This document shows, in pieces, positions 1-8,765 of a DNA stretch of 64,000 bases; position 1 is the first letter of the stretch, and each line of letters starts with the position of its first letter. The translations under genes and the position numbers were made by a program. Below the pieces are notes generated by a model that worked only from the letters and a program-made list of their open reading frames with translations, was not told the DNA's origin and did not search any database. This DNA comes from Streptomyces sp. NBS 14/10 (GTDB taxonomy: Bacteria > Actinomycetota > Actinomycetes > Streptomycetales > Streptomycetaceae), in the NCBI RefSeq assembly GCF_002224125.1, contig NZ_NCSM01000014.1, positions 816,790 through 880,789 on the forward strand, given 5' to 3'.

Positions 1-417
1 AAGGGTGCCCTTCGCGGCGGTGAGGTCGTCGAGGCTGTGGCTGACCGTCACGGGCTTGGCGCCGGCCGCGGTGATCATGCCGTGCCGGCCCTTGTCGGTC
101 GTGGCGACGGTGAGCTCGGCGGTCTTGCCGGTCACCCACGCTCCACCGAACGCGGTCCCCAGGCTTTTGCGGAGGGCGGGGGTGGCCGTACCGGCCCGGT
201 ACTCGTTGCTGATCCGGGCCCTCGCCTCGTCGGCCGTGAGGCCGAGGTCGCGCCGCATCGCGTCCAGCATCTCGGCGGGGACCCCCGTGGGGGCCTCGGC
301 GGTGGGGCCGGGCTCCGCCGCGGCGGATGTCACGAGGGCGGGTATGGCGGTCAGGGAGAGAGCGGCGATGGCGATGGCACAACCAGCGGTGAGGGCAGGT
401 CTGTGTCTGCGGAGCAT
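1..417 (-). CDS. Secreted S1-family (streptogrisin-like) serine protease precursor, N-terminal part
   Basis: Only the first 139 residues lie in the window; the gene continues past base 1. It begins with a twin-basic n-region (MLRRHRP) and a hydrophobic core ending near an Ala-rich signal peptidase site (SAAAEP, about residue 32-36). It continues into a region like the alpha-lytic/streptogrisin pro-domain (LGLTADEARARI, AFGGAWV), which folds the protease and is then removed. The catalytic triad would lie outside the window. The ATG at 417 is preceded by GAGGAG at good spacing. Family assignment is from the pro-domain pattern; a non-protease secreted protein with the same propeptide cannot be excluded. 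Confidence 0.75.
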   Translation of the reverse strand, partial: MLRRHRPALTAGCAIAIAALSLTAIPALVTSAAAEPGPTAEAPTGVPAEMLDAMRRDLGLTADEARARISNEYRAGTATPALRKSLGTAFGGAWVTGKTAELTVATTDKGRHGMITAAGAKPVTVSHSLDDLTAAKGTL

Positions 418-623
418 CGGGTGTCTCCTCGTGTCGTGGGGGCTTGCGCCAACGTAAGCCGCCCCGACACACGCCGCCCACCTGCCCGCTCTCCCCGGTT
501 GCGCCCAGCGGCGACACCCGGCACGACCACCCGTGGGCCCGCTCCCAAGCCCGTCGCCGGAGGCGGCCCGATGCCTGGTGGCTGACGGCCGGGGCACGAG
601 GACGCCACCCGAACAGCCGCCGC

Positions 624-655
624 CGATCCAGCGGTTGCGCGATCCAGCGGTTACG
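624..655. repeat. Two-copy 16-bp tandem repeat
   Basis: The unit CGATCCAGCGGTTGCG (624-639) is followed directly by CGATCCAGCGGTTACG (640-655), with one mismatch. It lies in the 300-bp gap between the protease start and the aldo/keto reductase terminator. No gene was seen in 418-715. Confidence 0.7.
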
Positions 656-658
656 CGT

Positions 659-690
659 GTGCCCCCGCCCGGTGGAGAGGGCGGGGGCAC
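659..690 (-). terminator. Strong hairpin, likely terminator of the aldo/keto reductase gene
   Basis: A perfect 12-bp GC-rich stem (GTGCCCCCGCCC / GGGCGGGGGCAC) with an 8-nt loop lies 26 bp beyond the stop codon of the aldo/keto reductase. There is no U-tract, as is usual in Streptomyces terminators. Confidence 0.65.
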
Positions 691-715
691 CCGACAGGCC
701 GGGCAGGGCTCGGCA

Positions 716-1549
716 TCACACCAGGTTGAAGGTGTCCGGGTCCGGGCCCAGGCGGTTGCCGGAGTCCATCGCGTTGATCGTCGCGAGGTCCTGGGCGTCC
801 AGCTCGAAGTCGAACACGTCGATGTTCTCCGCGATGCGGGACGGCGTGACCGACTTGGGGATCACCACATTGCCCAGGTCCAGGTGCCAGCGGAGGACCA
901 CCTGGGCCGGGGACTTGCCGTACTTCGCGGCGATGGCCTTGAGCCGGTCGTCCTCCAGCAGGCCCTTGCCCTGGCCGAGCGGGGACCAGGCCTCGGTCAC
1001 GATGTTGTGCCGGGCGTTGAAGGCGCGCAGCTCCGACTGCTGGAGCTGCGGGTGCAGCTCGACCTGGTCGATGACCGGGGCGATATCGGTCTCCGAGAGC
1101 AGTCGCTGGATATGGGCGGGGTGGAAGTTCGAGAGGCCGATGGCCTTGGCACGGCCCTCGGCGTAGATCTTCTCGAACGCCTTCCACGTGTCCACGTACT
1201 TGTCGACCCCCGGCACCGGCCAGTGGATCAGATACAGATCCACGTAATCGAGGCCGAGCTTGGACAGCGAGGTGTCGAAGGCGCGCAGGGCGGAGTCATA
1301 GCCCTGCTCGGCGTTCCAGAGCTTGGTGGTCACGAACAGCTCGTCGCGCGGGATGCCCGACGCGGCGATGGCCCTTCCCGTGCCCTCCTCGTTGCCGTAG
1401 ATCGCGGCGGTGTCGATGCTGCGGTAGCCGGCGTCGAGCGCCGTACGGACCGCGACAGCCGCCTCGTCGTCCGGGACCTGCCAGACGCCGAAGCCGAGCT
1501 GGGGCATCTGGACGCCGTTGCTGAGGGATATGAAGGGGACCTTGCTCAC
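716..1549 (-). CDS. Aldo/keto reductase
   Basis: A 277-aa NADPH-dependent oxidoreductase of the AKR superfamily, probably reducing aldehydes or ketones. It carries the family signatures MPQLGFGVWQ, LDAGYRSIDTAAIYGNE (with the catalytic Asp and Tyr), LYLIHWPVP, IGLSNF and the C-terminal cofactor motif VIPKSVTPSRIAENIDVFDF. It is close to 2,5-diketo-D-gluconate reductase-like enzymes, but the substrate cannot be read from sequence. The GTG at 1549 is chosen because AAGGA lies about 10 nt upstream and the family motif starts right after it; a 40-residue in-frame extension upstream looks unlike the family. It is transcribed alone and ends at the hairpin at 659-690. Confidence 0.9.
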   Translation of the reverse strand: MSKVPFISLSNGVQMPQLGFGVWQVPDDEAAVAVRTALDAGYRSIDTAAIYGNEEGTGRAIAASGIPRDELFVTTKLWNAEQGYDSALRAFDTSLSKLGLDYVDLYLIHWPVPGVDKYVDTWKAFEKIYAEGRAKAIGLSNFHPAHIQRLLSETDIAPVIDQVELHPQLQQSELRAFNARHNIVTEAWSPLGQGKGLLEDDRLKAIAAKYGKSPAQVVLRWHLDLGNVVIPKSVTPSRIAENIDVFDFELDAQDLATINAMDSGNRLGPDPDTFNLV

Positions 1550-1738
1550 GAGCGGTCGATCCTTACGTCGAATGCGGGTTTGTACAACGTCAGGGCAACG
1601 GTTAACGGGAGCGTCGTATTCCCGTTCGGGCCGCTCCGTACGTTGCTTCCCGGCACGCTCCCGCACCACACCCCCGGGCCGTCGGCGGTCCGGTCCGCGG
1701 CGACCGCTTCGGCCACCGCGGACCGGAACGCGCGGTCC

Positions 1739-2452
1739 TCACCCCGTGGCGAGCAGCAGCGGTTCGGGGAGCTCCGCCCGGAATCGCCGCCGCATATGCC
1801 CTTCGCGCACCGTCGCGCCCACCTCGACGGCGGCATGGCTGACCGTGGCGCGCGGTGCCCGCACCACCATGGCCAGCCGGTAGGTGCCGCCGATGCCGGC
1901 CGTGGGGGTGCGGCGGATCTCCCAGCCCGGGTCGGACCTGAGCTCGCGCCGCGCCTCCAGACAGACTCGTGCGCCCCGCGCGGCTCGATCCTGTCCGACG
2001 AACCCCAGCCGCGGGCCGAGGTGGGCCGGACCGGTGGCCCGGGCTTCCCCGCTGAGCTGCAGCGGGAGCATGGACCAGGCCACCGGCTGGAAGGCGGCCC
2101 GGCGATTTCCGGCCGGTTCGGCCGAGAGATTCAGATCAAGATTGACCGTTTGCAGTTGAGGACTGGCTGCTTCTTGTGCACAGCTGACCGAAAGATGCAC
2201 CAAGTGGTAGGCCGCGCTGTGTGCCTCATCGGCCTTGTTGGCCTCCGATTCCACAAATGCCTTGAGCTCCGGAACCCGGCCCACGAGTTCCGTCGTCACC
2301 GGCACGGACAGCGGCCCGCCCAGCGTGACCCGCCCGGCCAGGGGGGCGGCCGTGGCGGGCCGCCGTGGGACATGGCCCGAAGGCCCGGAGATTTCCTCGG
2401 ATACCAGTGCCAGCTCGCGCTCGGGAAGTTCGGGGAGAATGATGTCGATCAT
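1739..2452 (-). CDS. Hypothetical protein downstream of fadD-like gene
   Basis: A 237-aa protein I do not recognise. The N-terminus is acidic and hydrophobic (MIDIILPELPERELALVSEE), and the middle has alternating polar and hydrophobic stretches that suggest beta structure. No signal peptide, membrane segment or cofactor motif is visible. The ATG at 2452 has AAAGGGGG at good spacing. It starts 20 bp after the stop of the acyl-CoA synthetase, so the two are probably co-transcribed. Codon use is typical of the window, which supports a real gene. Function unknown. Confidence 0.75.
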   Translation of the reverse strand: MIDIILPELPERELALVSEEISGPSGHVPRRPATAAPLAGRVTLGGPLSVPVTTELVGRVPELKAFVESEANKADEAHSAAYHLVHLSVSCAQEAASPQLQTVNLDLNLSAEPAGNRRAAFQPVAWSMLPLQLSGEARATGPAHLGPRLGFVGQDRAARGARVCLEARRELRSDPGWEIRRTPTAGIGGTYRLAMVVRAPRATVSHAAVEVGATVREGHMRRRFRAELPEPLLLATG

Positions 2453-2472
2453 TTCCGTGCCCCCTTTGCGGC

Positions 2473-4299
2473 TCAGGATTGGTAGAGCGCCTCGATTTCG
2501 ACGGCATACGCCTGCTCGATCGCCTTCCGCTTCAATTTCAGCGAAGGCGTCAGGAGACCATGCTCCTCCGAGAACTGAGCTGCAAGTATTCGGAACGTAC
2601 GAATCGACTCGGCTTGGGAGACCAGTGTGTTGGCCGCGACCACCGCCCGCCGGATCTCCAGCTCCAGCTCCGGCTCGCGGACCAGCTCCTGCGCGGGCAG
2701 CTCCGGCCGGCCGCGCATCGTCAGCCAGTGCGTGACGGCGTCGGCGTCCAGCGTGATCAGCGCCGCCACATACGGCCGGTCGTTGCCGACCACGATGCAC
2801 TGGGCGACCAGCGGATGCGCCCTGATCCGCTCCTCCAGGACCACCGGCGACACGCTCTTGCCGCTGGAGGTCACCAGGATCTCTTTCTTCCGCCCGGTGA
2901 TCGTCAGATAGCCGTCGTCGTCCAGGGTGCCCAGGTCACCGGTGGCCAGCCAGCCGTCCCGCAGCACCGTGTCGGTCGCCTTGGGGTCGCTGAGATAGCC
3001 CTCGAAGACCTGATCGCCCGACAGCAGGACCTCGCCGTCGTCCTCGATGTACACGGAGGTGCCCGGCAGCGGAACGCCCACCGTGCCGAAGCGGGTCCGG
3101 TCGGGCGGGTTGGCGACGGCCGCCGCGGTGGTCTCGGTGAGCCCGTACCCCTCGAAGACCGTGACGCCCGCGCCCGCGAAGAACAGCCCGAGCCGGCGCT
3201 CCATGGCCGAGCCGCCCGAGAAGGCGTGCCGGACCCGGCCGCCCATCGCCGCCCGAACCTTGCTGTAGACGACCTTGTCGAAGAACTGGTGCTGCATACG
3301 CAGCGAGGCGCCGGGGCCGGGCCCGATGCCAAAGGCCCTGGCCTCCTGCGCCTCCGCGTACCGCACCGCGACGTCCACGGCCTTGTCGAACGGGCCGAGC
3401 CGCCCCTCCGCCTCGGCCTTTCTGCGGGCCGCCGCGAAGACCTTCTCGAAGATGTACGGCACGGCCAGGAAGAACGTCGGCCGGAACGACTGAAGATCGG
3501 GCAGCAGCGCGCCCGCGGTGAGGCTCGGCTGGTGGGCCAGTTTCACCCGGCCGCGGATCGCGGCGACCTCGACCATCCGGCCGAAGACATGCGCGAGCGG
3601 CAGAAACAGCAGCGTCGCGGCCTCGTCGCCGCGCCTGGAGTGGAAGACCTCCTCGTACAGGGCGACCACGGTGTCGCACTCGGCCATCAGATTGGCGTGG
3701 GTGATGACACAGCCCTTGGGGCGGCCGGTGGTGCCCGAGGTGTAGACGATGGTCGCGGGGTTCTCGGGCTGAAGCGCCTTGCGGTGGCGGTGCACCACGT
3801 CGTCGTCCATCGACGCCCCGGCCGCGGTCAGCTCGTCCACCGCGCCCGCGTCCAGCTGCCACAGCCGGGCCAGCATCGGCAGCCGCCCGATCACCGAGCC
3901 GACCGTCATGGCGTGGTCCTCGTGCTCCACGACGCAGGCGGAGACATCCGCGTCATGCAGCATCCAGAAGACCTGCTCGGCGGAGGAGGTGGGATACATC
4001 GGCACGCTCTGCGCCCCGATGGACCACAGCGCGAAGTCGAACAGCGTCCACTCGTAGCGGGTACGGGACATGATGGCGACGCGGTCGCCGAAGCGCACGC
4101 CCTGGGCCAGCAGCCCCTTGGCGAGCCCCACCACCTGGTCACGGAACTCGCCCGAGGACACATCGAGCCACTCGCCGTCCGCCGTTTTGCGGCCCAGCGC
4201 CACCCGGTCCGGATCCGTGTCCGCATGGTCGAACACGGGATCCGCCAGGCCTCCGGTCTGTGGCGGGCTCGTCAACGGGGGGACGGTGAACTCGCGCAA
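2473..4299 (-). CDS. Long-chain fatty-acid--CoA ligase (AMP-binding, FadD15-like)
   Basis: A 608-aa ANL-superfamily adenylating enzyme that activates fatty acids to acyl-CoA through an acyl-AMP intermediate. Motifs in order: phosphate loop YTSGTTGRPKG (about residue 190), the adenine-binding GYGLTETTA, WLATGDLG, and the hinge/catalytic region ITGRKKE, followed by a complete C-terminal lid. The length matches FadD15-type enzymes. The start is TTG at 4299, supported by AAGGAG 7 nt upstream; there is no in-frame ATG nearby. Its partner gene at 1739-2452 follows after 20 bp. A 7-bp inverted repeat lies upstream at 4356-4377. Chain-length preference is not evident. Confidence 0.93.
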   Translation of the reverse strand: MREFTVPPLTSPPQTGGLADPVFDHADTDPDRVALGRKTADGEWLDVSSGEFRDQVVGLAKGLLAQGVRFGDRVAIMSRTRYEWTLFDFALWSIGAQSVPMYPTSSAEQVFWMLHDADVSACVVEHEDHAMTVGSVIGRLPMLARLWQLDAGAVDELTAAGASMDDDVVHRHRKALQPENPATIVYTSGTTGRPKGCVITHANLMAECDTVVALYEEVFHSRRGDEAATLLFLPLAHVFGRMVEVAAIRGRVKLAHQPSLTAGALLPDLQSFRPTFFLAVPYIFEKVFAAARRKAEAEGRLGPFDKAVDVAVRYAEAQEARAFGIGPGPGASLRMQHQFFDKVVYSKVRAAMGGRVRHAFSGGSAMERRLGLFFAGAGVTVFEGYGLTETTAAAVANPPDRTRFGTVGVPLPGTSVYIEDDGEVLLSGDQVFEGYLSDPKATDTVLRDGWLATGDLGTLDDDGYLTITGRKKEILVTSSGKSVSPVVLEERIRAHPLVAQCIVVGNDRPYVAALITLDADAVTHWLTMRGRPELPAQELVREPELELEIRRAVVAANTLVSQAESIRTFRILAAQFSEEHGLLTPSLKLKRKAIEQAYAVEIEALYQS

Positions 4300-4355
4300 T
4301 GACTAGCTCCTTGAAGCGCTCCGCACAGCGCCGTGACCGTATCTGATCTGGGGCT

Positions 4356-4377
4356 ATGAGCCCGTTGTGCGGCTCAT
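4356..4377. promoter_or_regulatory. Inverted repeat upstream of the acyl-CoA synthetase gene
   Basis: Arms ATGAGCC and GGCTCAT are separated by 8 bp. It lies in the 166-bp gap between the end of the LysR gene and the fadD-like start, so it could be an operator or a weak attenuator. No regulator can be assigned. Confidence 0.25.
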
Positions 4378-4465
4378 GTGTGACGACTTTCTCCACCGAA
4401 TCTCTCCCATCAGGGCACAGATCGGGGCGCCGGGTCAATGCCTCACGCACGGGTTGGTGCGCAGG

Positions 4466-5347
4466 TCAGGGCACGGGCCCGGCCAGGATCGCGGCGGCCA
4501 GCCGGTCGGCCGCGGCCCGGGCCGCGGAGTCCCGCTGCCGCCGCCCGTGCAGCAGTACGAACTCCACCGGTCCGAGATCGGGCAGCCCGGCCCGGTCCGG
4601 GATGCGCGTCAGGCCGGGCGGGATCAGGCCGCGGGTGTGCGCCATGACGCCCAGGCCCGCGCGCGCCGCGGCGACCAGCCCGTTGAGACTGCCGCTCGTG
4701 CACACGATCCGCCAGGGCCTGCCGTGCCGCTCCAGCACCTCCAGGGCGCGGGCCCGGGTGAGTCCCGGCGGCGGGAAGACGATCAGCGGCAGGGGGCGGT
4801 CGGGGTCGAGACGCAGCCGCTCCGAGCCGATCCACACCAGCTTGTCCCGCCACACCAGCCGGCCCCCCGGCCGCTCCTCGGACCGCTTGGCCAGCACCAG
4901 ATCCAGCTTCCCCGCCGCCAGCCGCTCATGCAGCGTGCCCGACAGCTCCACCGTCAGCTCCAGGTCCACCTCGGGGTGGTCGCGGCGGAACCCCTCCAGG
5001 ATCTCGGGGAGCCGGGACAGTACGAAGTCCTCCGACGCGCCGAAGCGCAGCCGCCCGCGCAGCCGGGTGCCCTGGAACCAGCTCGCCGCCCGCTCGTTCG
5101 CCTCCAGGATCGTCCGGGCGAAGCCCAGCATCGCCTCGCCGTCCTCGGTCAGCTCCACCCCGTGGGTGTCGCGGGTGAACAGCGGCCGGCCGACCTCGTC
5201 CTCGAGCTTGCGCACATGCTGGCTGACGGTGGACTGGCGCAGACCGAGACGGTGGCCGGCCTGGGTGAAGCTCAGCGTCTGGGCGACCATGAGGAACGTG
5301 CGCAGCTGGGACGGGTCGTACACACCGCAAGTGTAGGCGGGGGTCAT
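4466..5347 (-). CDS. LysR-family transcriptional regulator
   Basis: A 293-aa regulator. The N-terminal winged helix-turn-helix is clear: FLMVAQTLSFTQAGHRLGLR, then QSTVSQHVRKLEDEVGRPLF, about residues 15-60. The rest fits the periplasmic-binding-protein-like co-inducer domain (FGASEDFVLSRLPEILEGF; GLGVMAHTRG). It is divergent from the SBF-type transporter at 5551, so control of that transporter is likely. The 203-bp gap between them contains the tandem repeats at 5447-5536. The start codon is uncertain: the ATG at 5347 has no clear ribosome site and a GTG eight codons later is possible. Confidence 0.9.
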   Translation of the reverse strand: MTPAYTCGVYDPSQLRTFLMVAQTLSFTQAGHRLGLRQSTVSQHVRKLEDEVGRPLFTRDTHGVELTEDGEAMLGFARTILEANERAASWFQGTRLRGRLRFGASEDFVLSRLPEILEGFRRDHPEVDLELTVELSGTLHERLAAGKLDLVLAKRSEERPGGRLVWRDKLVWIGSERLRLDPDRPLPLIVFPPPGLTRARALEVLERHGRPWRIVCTSGSLNGLVAAARAGLGVMAHTRGLIPPGLTRIPDRAGLPDLGPVEFVLLHGRRQRDSAARAAADRLAAAILAGPVP

Positions 5348-5446
5348 CGCGGTTCGCGATGACAGTCAGAGCGGTCAGTGGGATTCCCGATAGCGGTGAT
5401 CAAGAGCATGGTGGAGAGGGCATCCGTTCGTGCCGCCCGGGACGCG

Positions 5447-5536
5447 GAGCGGGCCAAGTGAACCGAGCGGGCCAAGCGAACCGAGCGGCCCAAGTGAACC
5501 GAGCGGGCCAGACGAACCGAGAGAGCCGAGAGAGCT
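5447..5536. repeat. Five-copy 18-bp tandem repeat before the SBF transporter
   Basis: Units of the form GAGCGGGCCAAGTGAACC start at 5447, 5465, 5483 and 5501; copies 2 to 4 differ from the first by 1 to 3 bases, and a fifth, decayed copy starts at 5519. The array ends 14 bp before the transporter ATG, so it occupies the leader or promoter region between lysR and the transporter. Confidence 0.8.
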
Positions 5537-5550
5537 GAGAAAGAGAGCGC

Positions 5551-6645
5551 ATGCACCGCCGTAAGATCACCCTCCCGTCCTGGCTCCCTCTCGACTGGTT
5601 CATCCTCGCCCTGATCGGCACTGTCGTCCTCGCCGCGCTGCTTCCCGCCGACGGCCGCGCCGCGACCGTCGCCGACGGGGCGACCACCGTCGCGGTCGCC
5701 TTTCTCTTCTTCCTGTACGGCGCGCGTCTCTCCACCCGCGAGGCGCTGGACGGAATGCGCCACTGGCGGCTCCATCTGACCGTGCTGGCCTGCACCTTCG
5801 TCGTCTTCCCGGTGCTGGGCACGGCAGCCCGCGGCCTGGTGCCGTATGTGCTGACGCATCCGCTCTACACCGGGCTGCTCTTTCTGTGCCTGGTGCCCTC
5901 CACCATCCAGTCCTCGATCGCCTTCACCTCGATCGCCCGGGGCAATGTCCCGGCCGCCATCTGCGCGGGCTCCTTCTCCAGCCTGATCGGCATCGTCATC
6001 ACCCCGCTGCTGGCCGCGCTGCTGCTGGGCAACGGGGGCGGCGGATTCTCGGCGGACTCGATGCTGAAGATCGCCCTGCAGCTGCTGGCGCCGTTCCTCG
6101 CCGGGCAGCTGCTGCGCCCCTGGGTCGGCGGCTTCGTCGCCCGCCACCGCAAGGTCCTCGGCTACGCCGACCGCGGCTCGATCCTCCTGGTCGTCTACGC
6201 GGCGTTCAGCGAGGGCATGGTCCGCGGCATCTGGCACCAGGTGACGCTGGGGCGGCTGGGCGCGCTGCTGGCCGTGGAGGCGGTGCTGCTCGCGGTGATG
6301 CTCACGCTCACCTGGCACGGCTCCCGGCGGCTGGGCTTCAACCGCGAGGACCGGATCGCGATCGTCTTCGCCGGCTCGAAGAAGAGCCTGGCGTCCGGAC
6401 TGCCCATGGCCAGCGTGCTGTTCGGGGCGCAGGCGAGCCTGGCCGTGCTGCCGCTGATGCTCTTCCACCAGATGCAGCTGATGGTCTGCGCGGTGCTGGC
6501 CCGGCGCTTCGCCAGGTCGGCTCCGGAGCCGATGGCCCCGGAGCCGGCCTCCGCGACGGCGAAACCGCAGGAGGCCCAGCCGCAAGAGAGCCGGCCGCAT
6601 GAGACTCAGGCGCGGGAGGTGGCTCAGGCGCCGGTCGGCGCCTGA
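5551..6645 (+). CDS. Bile acid:sodium symporter-family transporter (SBF-like)
   Basis: A 364-aa integral membrane protein with about nine to ten hydrophobic segments. It matches the SBF-like (YfeH/RCH1) branch: FLYGARLSTREAL early, VPSTIQSSIAFTSIARGNVP in the middle, and FAGSKKSLASGLPMA plus LFHQMQLMVCAVLARR late. These are the sodium- and substrate-binding crossover regions of the family. The last 45 residues are an Ala/Pro/Glu-rich cytoplasmic tail. AGAGCGC precedes the ATG. It is divergent from a LysR gene that may regulate it, and its stop codon lies inside a bidirectional terminator stem. The substrate is unknown. Confidence 0.88.
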   Translation: MHRRKITLPSWLPLDWFILALIGTVVLAALLPADGRAATVADGATTVAVAFLFFLYGARLSTREALDGMRHWRLHLTVLACTFVVFPVLGTAARGLVPYVLTHPLYTGLLFLCLVPSTIQSSIAFTSIARGNVPAAICAGSFSSLIGIVITPLLAALLLGNGGGGFSADSMLKIALQLLAPFLAGQLLRPWVGGFVARHRKVLGYADRGSILLVVYAAFSEGMVRGIWHQVTLGRLGALLAVEAVLLAVMLTLTWHGSRRLGFNREDRIAIVFAGSKKSLASGLPMASVLFGAQASLAVLPLMLFHQMQLMVCAVLARRFARSAPEPMAPEPASATAKPQEAQPQESRPHETQAREVAQAPVGA

Positions 6646-6648
6646 GCC
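6621..6648. terminator. Bidirectional terminator hairpin
   Basis: A perfect 12-bp stem (GGCTCAGGCGCC / GGCGCCTGAGCC) with a 4-nt loop lies between the converging transporter and sialidase genes. The transporter stop codon TGA (6643-6645) is inside the right arm. Confidence 0.75.
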
Positions 6649-6655
6649 TGAGGGA

Positions 6656-8617
6656 CTAGTCGTCGGCGGGGCGGACGCGGTCCAAGGGAAGCCGTACGAG
6701 CTCGGCGGGATCCTTGCCGTGCCCGTCGGCCGGTGTGGCGTTGAACTCACGGACCTGCCGCAGCTCGGTGTCCGACAGCGCACGCGCCCACACCCGTAGC
6801 TCGTCCAGATCGCCCGTCAGATGCGAGCGGCTGTCGACGGCCTCGCCGACATGGATGCCGAACGGCGAGCTGCGGGTGACCGGCCCGGGCACATCGGCGG
6901 TGGAGAATGCCGTGCCCCCGTCCACGGCCAGGGTCAGCCGGCCCCCGGCGCGGGTCAGCGCCGCGTGGTGCCACTGCCCGTCGTTGTACGCGGAGTCGGT
7001 GCTCACCGAGGCGCTGGTGAAGGTGGCGGGGCCGTTGACCGTGGTGATCAGCGCCCGTACCCGGCCGCTGGACGGCTCACCGCGCAGCCACACCTGCGGC
7101 TGCTTGTTGCCGATGCCGCCCATCCACAGGAACGGCTGCTGGCCCGAGGTGGCGGTGTAGCGGAACCACAGGCTCACCGTGAAGTCGCGGGTGCCCAGCG
7201 GCAGCGAGGGCCGGAAGGGAATGTGCACGGCGTCATCCGTACCGTCGAACGACAGCCCCCGTCCGAACCGCCCCTCGGCCAGGGCCGGGCCGCCGAGTAC
7301 CGTCGCCGGGCGGGCGTCGGGCGCCCGGTCGGAGGTGGTCGGATCGGGGCCGCGGCGCGGGCCGAGCCAGTCCTCGGTGAAGCGGGCGAAGCGGATCTCG
7401 TCGCGGGCGTCGACGGCGCCGCCCTCGTACATAAGACCCACCTCGTCATGCGAGATGGCGACCATGTCCGAGTAGCCGGACCAGTCGGTGGTCACGACCT
7501 TGCCGCGGTCGACGCTGTCCCAGCTGCGGCCCTCGTTCCAGGAGGAGCGGATCATCATGGTGCGGCGCCGGTCGGGGTCGGCGGGCGCGGCGAACAGCAG
7601 ACGGCTGTAGTCGTCCCGGTCCTCGCTGCGCAGCCGGAGGATCGACCCCTGCACCTGCGGTGTGTACAGATCGGGGATGGTGCGGAACGGCCCGGTGAAG
7701 CTCTCCCCGCCGTCCTTGCTGACGGCGAAGTCGCGGTGGCCGAGGTCCGTGCCGTCCTGTTCGCGCCCGTTGACGTAGACCGAGCCGTCCTCGCGCTCCA
7801 CCAGCGTCATCTCGGAGGGCTTCTGGCGGAAGGTGCCGTCCGAGCCGATGGGCCAGCTGTCCACCGCGCCGATGCGCCAGGTGTCGCCGCCGTCGTCGCT
7901 GTAGGCCAGCGCCGCGTGGTTGGCGGTGATCCGGGTGCCGTCGTGGGTCTCGGTGTTGACGGTGAAGAGCAGCCGTCCCCGGTGCCGGCCGTGCTGCAGC
8001 TGGATGCCGTGCACGGGCCCGGTGGCGTACCAGGAGTTCCACGAGGCGGGCAGCAACGAATCGCTCAGATCGCGCGGGGTGGACCAGGTCGCCCCGTCGT
8101 CGTCGCTGTACTGGAGGTGCGGGGTCCGGTCACAGGGCACATCACAGCTCCCCGCGTCGTCACGCCCGGTGTTGTACGTGCTGGCGAGCACGATGCGGCC
8201 GGTGCGCTGGTCCACGATGGGTGCCGGGTTGCCGTGGGTGTCGCCCGCGCCCTCGTTGATCACCTGGAGCGGTCCCCAGGTGCGGCCGCCGTCCGTGGAG
8301 CGCTTGAGGACCAGGTCGATATCGCCGGCGTCACCGCAGTTGTCCTTCCGCCCCTCGGCGAAGGCCAGCAGGGTGCCGCCCTTGGACTTCACAATGGCCG
8401 GGATCCGGAAGCACGAATATCCGCTGTCCTGCGAAGACTTGAAGAGGATTTGCTGCTCGAAGTCGGCAGGGGCCGCGGAGACGGACGACTCCGCTTCCGC
8501 GGCCCGTACCGGAATCGGGATCAGGGCCAGCGCCGCGGCGGCGAGGAGAGCCGACGCGCGGCGCCGCCATGGTCTGGACCGCTCATGTGTAGCGCGAAGA
8601 TCTGACGCCATCGTCAC
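6656..8617 (-). CDS. Secreted exo-alpha-sialidase with C-terminal LamG domain
   Basis: A 653-aa extracellular neuraminidase that removes terminal sialic acids. A signal peptide (RRRASALLAAAALALIPI) is followed by the sialidase domain. This has the FRIPAIV arginine-triad motif near residue 70 and Asp boxes: STDGGRTW, SDDDGATW, SDDGGDTW, SKDGGESF and a weaker SWNEGRSW. A six-bladed propeller is implied. From about residue 440 a LamG/concanavalin-like lectin domain begins (FGRGLSFDGTDDAVHIP; GDLDELRVWARALSDTE). GTG at 8617 is chosen with AAGGG upstream; an ATG two codons in is an alternative. It stands alone, converging with the SBF transporter. Confidence 0.9.
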   Translation of the reverse strand: MTMASDLRATHERSRPWRRRASALLAAAALALIPIPVRAAEAESSVSAAPADFEQQILFKSSQDSGYSCFRIPAIVKSKGGTLLAFAEGRKDNCGDAGDIDLVLKRSTDGGRTWGPLQVINEGAGDTHGNPAPIVDQRTGRIVLASTYNTGRDDAGSCDVPCDRTPHLQYSDDDGATWSTPRDLSDSLLPASWNSWYATGPVHGIQLQHGRHRGRLLFTVNTETHDGTRITANHAALAYSDDGGDTWRIGAVDSWPIGSDGTFRQKPSEMTLVEREDGSVYVNGREQDGTDLGHRDFAVSKDGGESFTGPFRTIPDLYTPQVQGSILRLRSEDRDDYSRLLFAAPADPDRRRTMMIRSSWNEGRSWDSVDRGKVVTTDWSGYSDMVAISHDEVGLMYEGGAVDARDEIRFARFTEDWLGPRRGPDPTTSDRAPDARPATVLGGPALAEGRFGRGLSFDGTDDAVHIPFRPSLPLGTRDFTVSLWFRYTATSGQQPFLWMGGIGNKQPQVWLRGEPSSGRVRALITTVNGPATFTSASVSTDSAYNDGQWHHAALTRAGGRLTLAVDGGTAFSTADVPGPVTRSSPFGIHVGEAVDSRSHLTGDLDELRVWARALSDTELRQVREFNATPADGHGKDPAELVRLPLDRVRPADD

Positions 8618-8765
8618 CGACCTGCCCTTTCAGCGGCATCTGGACATCACGACATCAAGACATCCCACGTCTGATCGAGTGCTGCCGGAGCAGTGTCCCG
8701 TCTCGCCCCCGCGCCGGACAAGGACCCTGCGTCAGATCGTGTGCGGGCCAAGCGGGTTGGGCCGC

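Noticed and set aside
651..2485. Long plus-strand open frames over the aldo/keto reductase and its surroundings
   Set aside because: They are antisense shadows of a high-GC gene with strong codon periodicity; the translations are Arg/Gly/Ala-rich with no domain, and lack ribosome sites.
5447..5536. Possible CRISPR array
   Set aside because: The units are contiguous 18-bp tandem copies with no unique spacers, and no cas genes are present.
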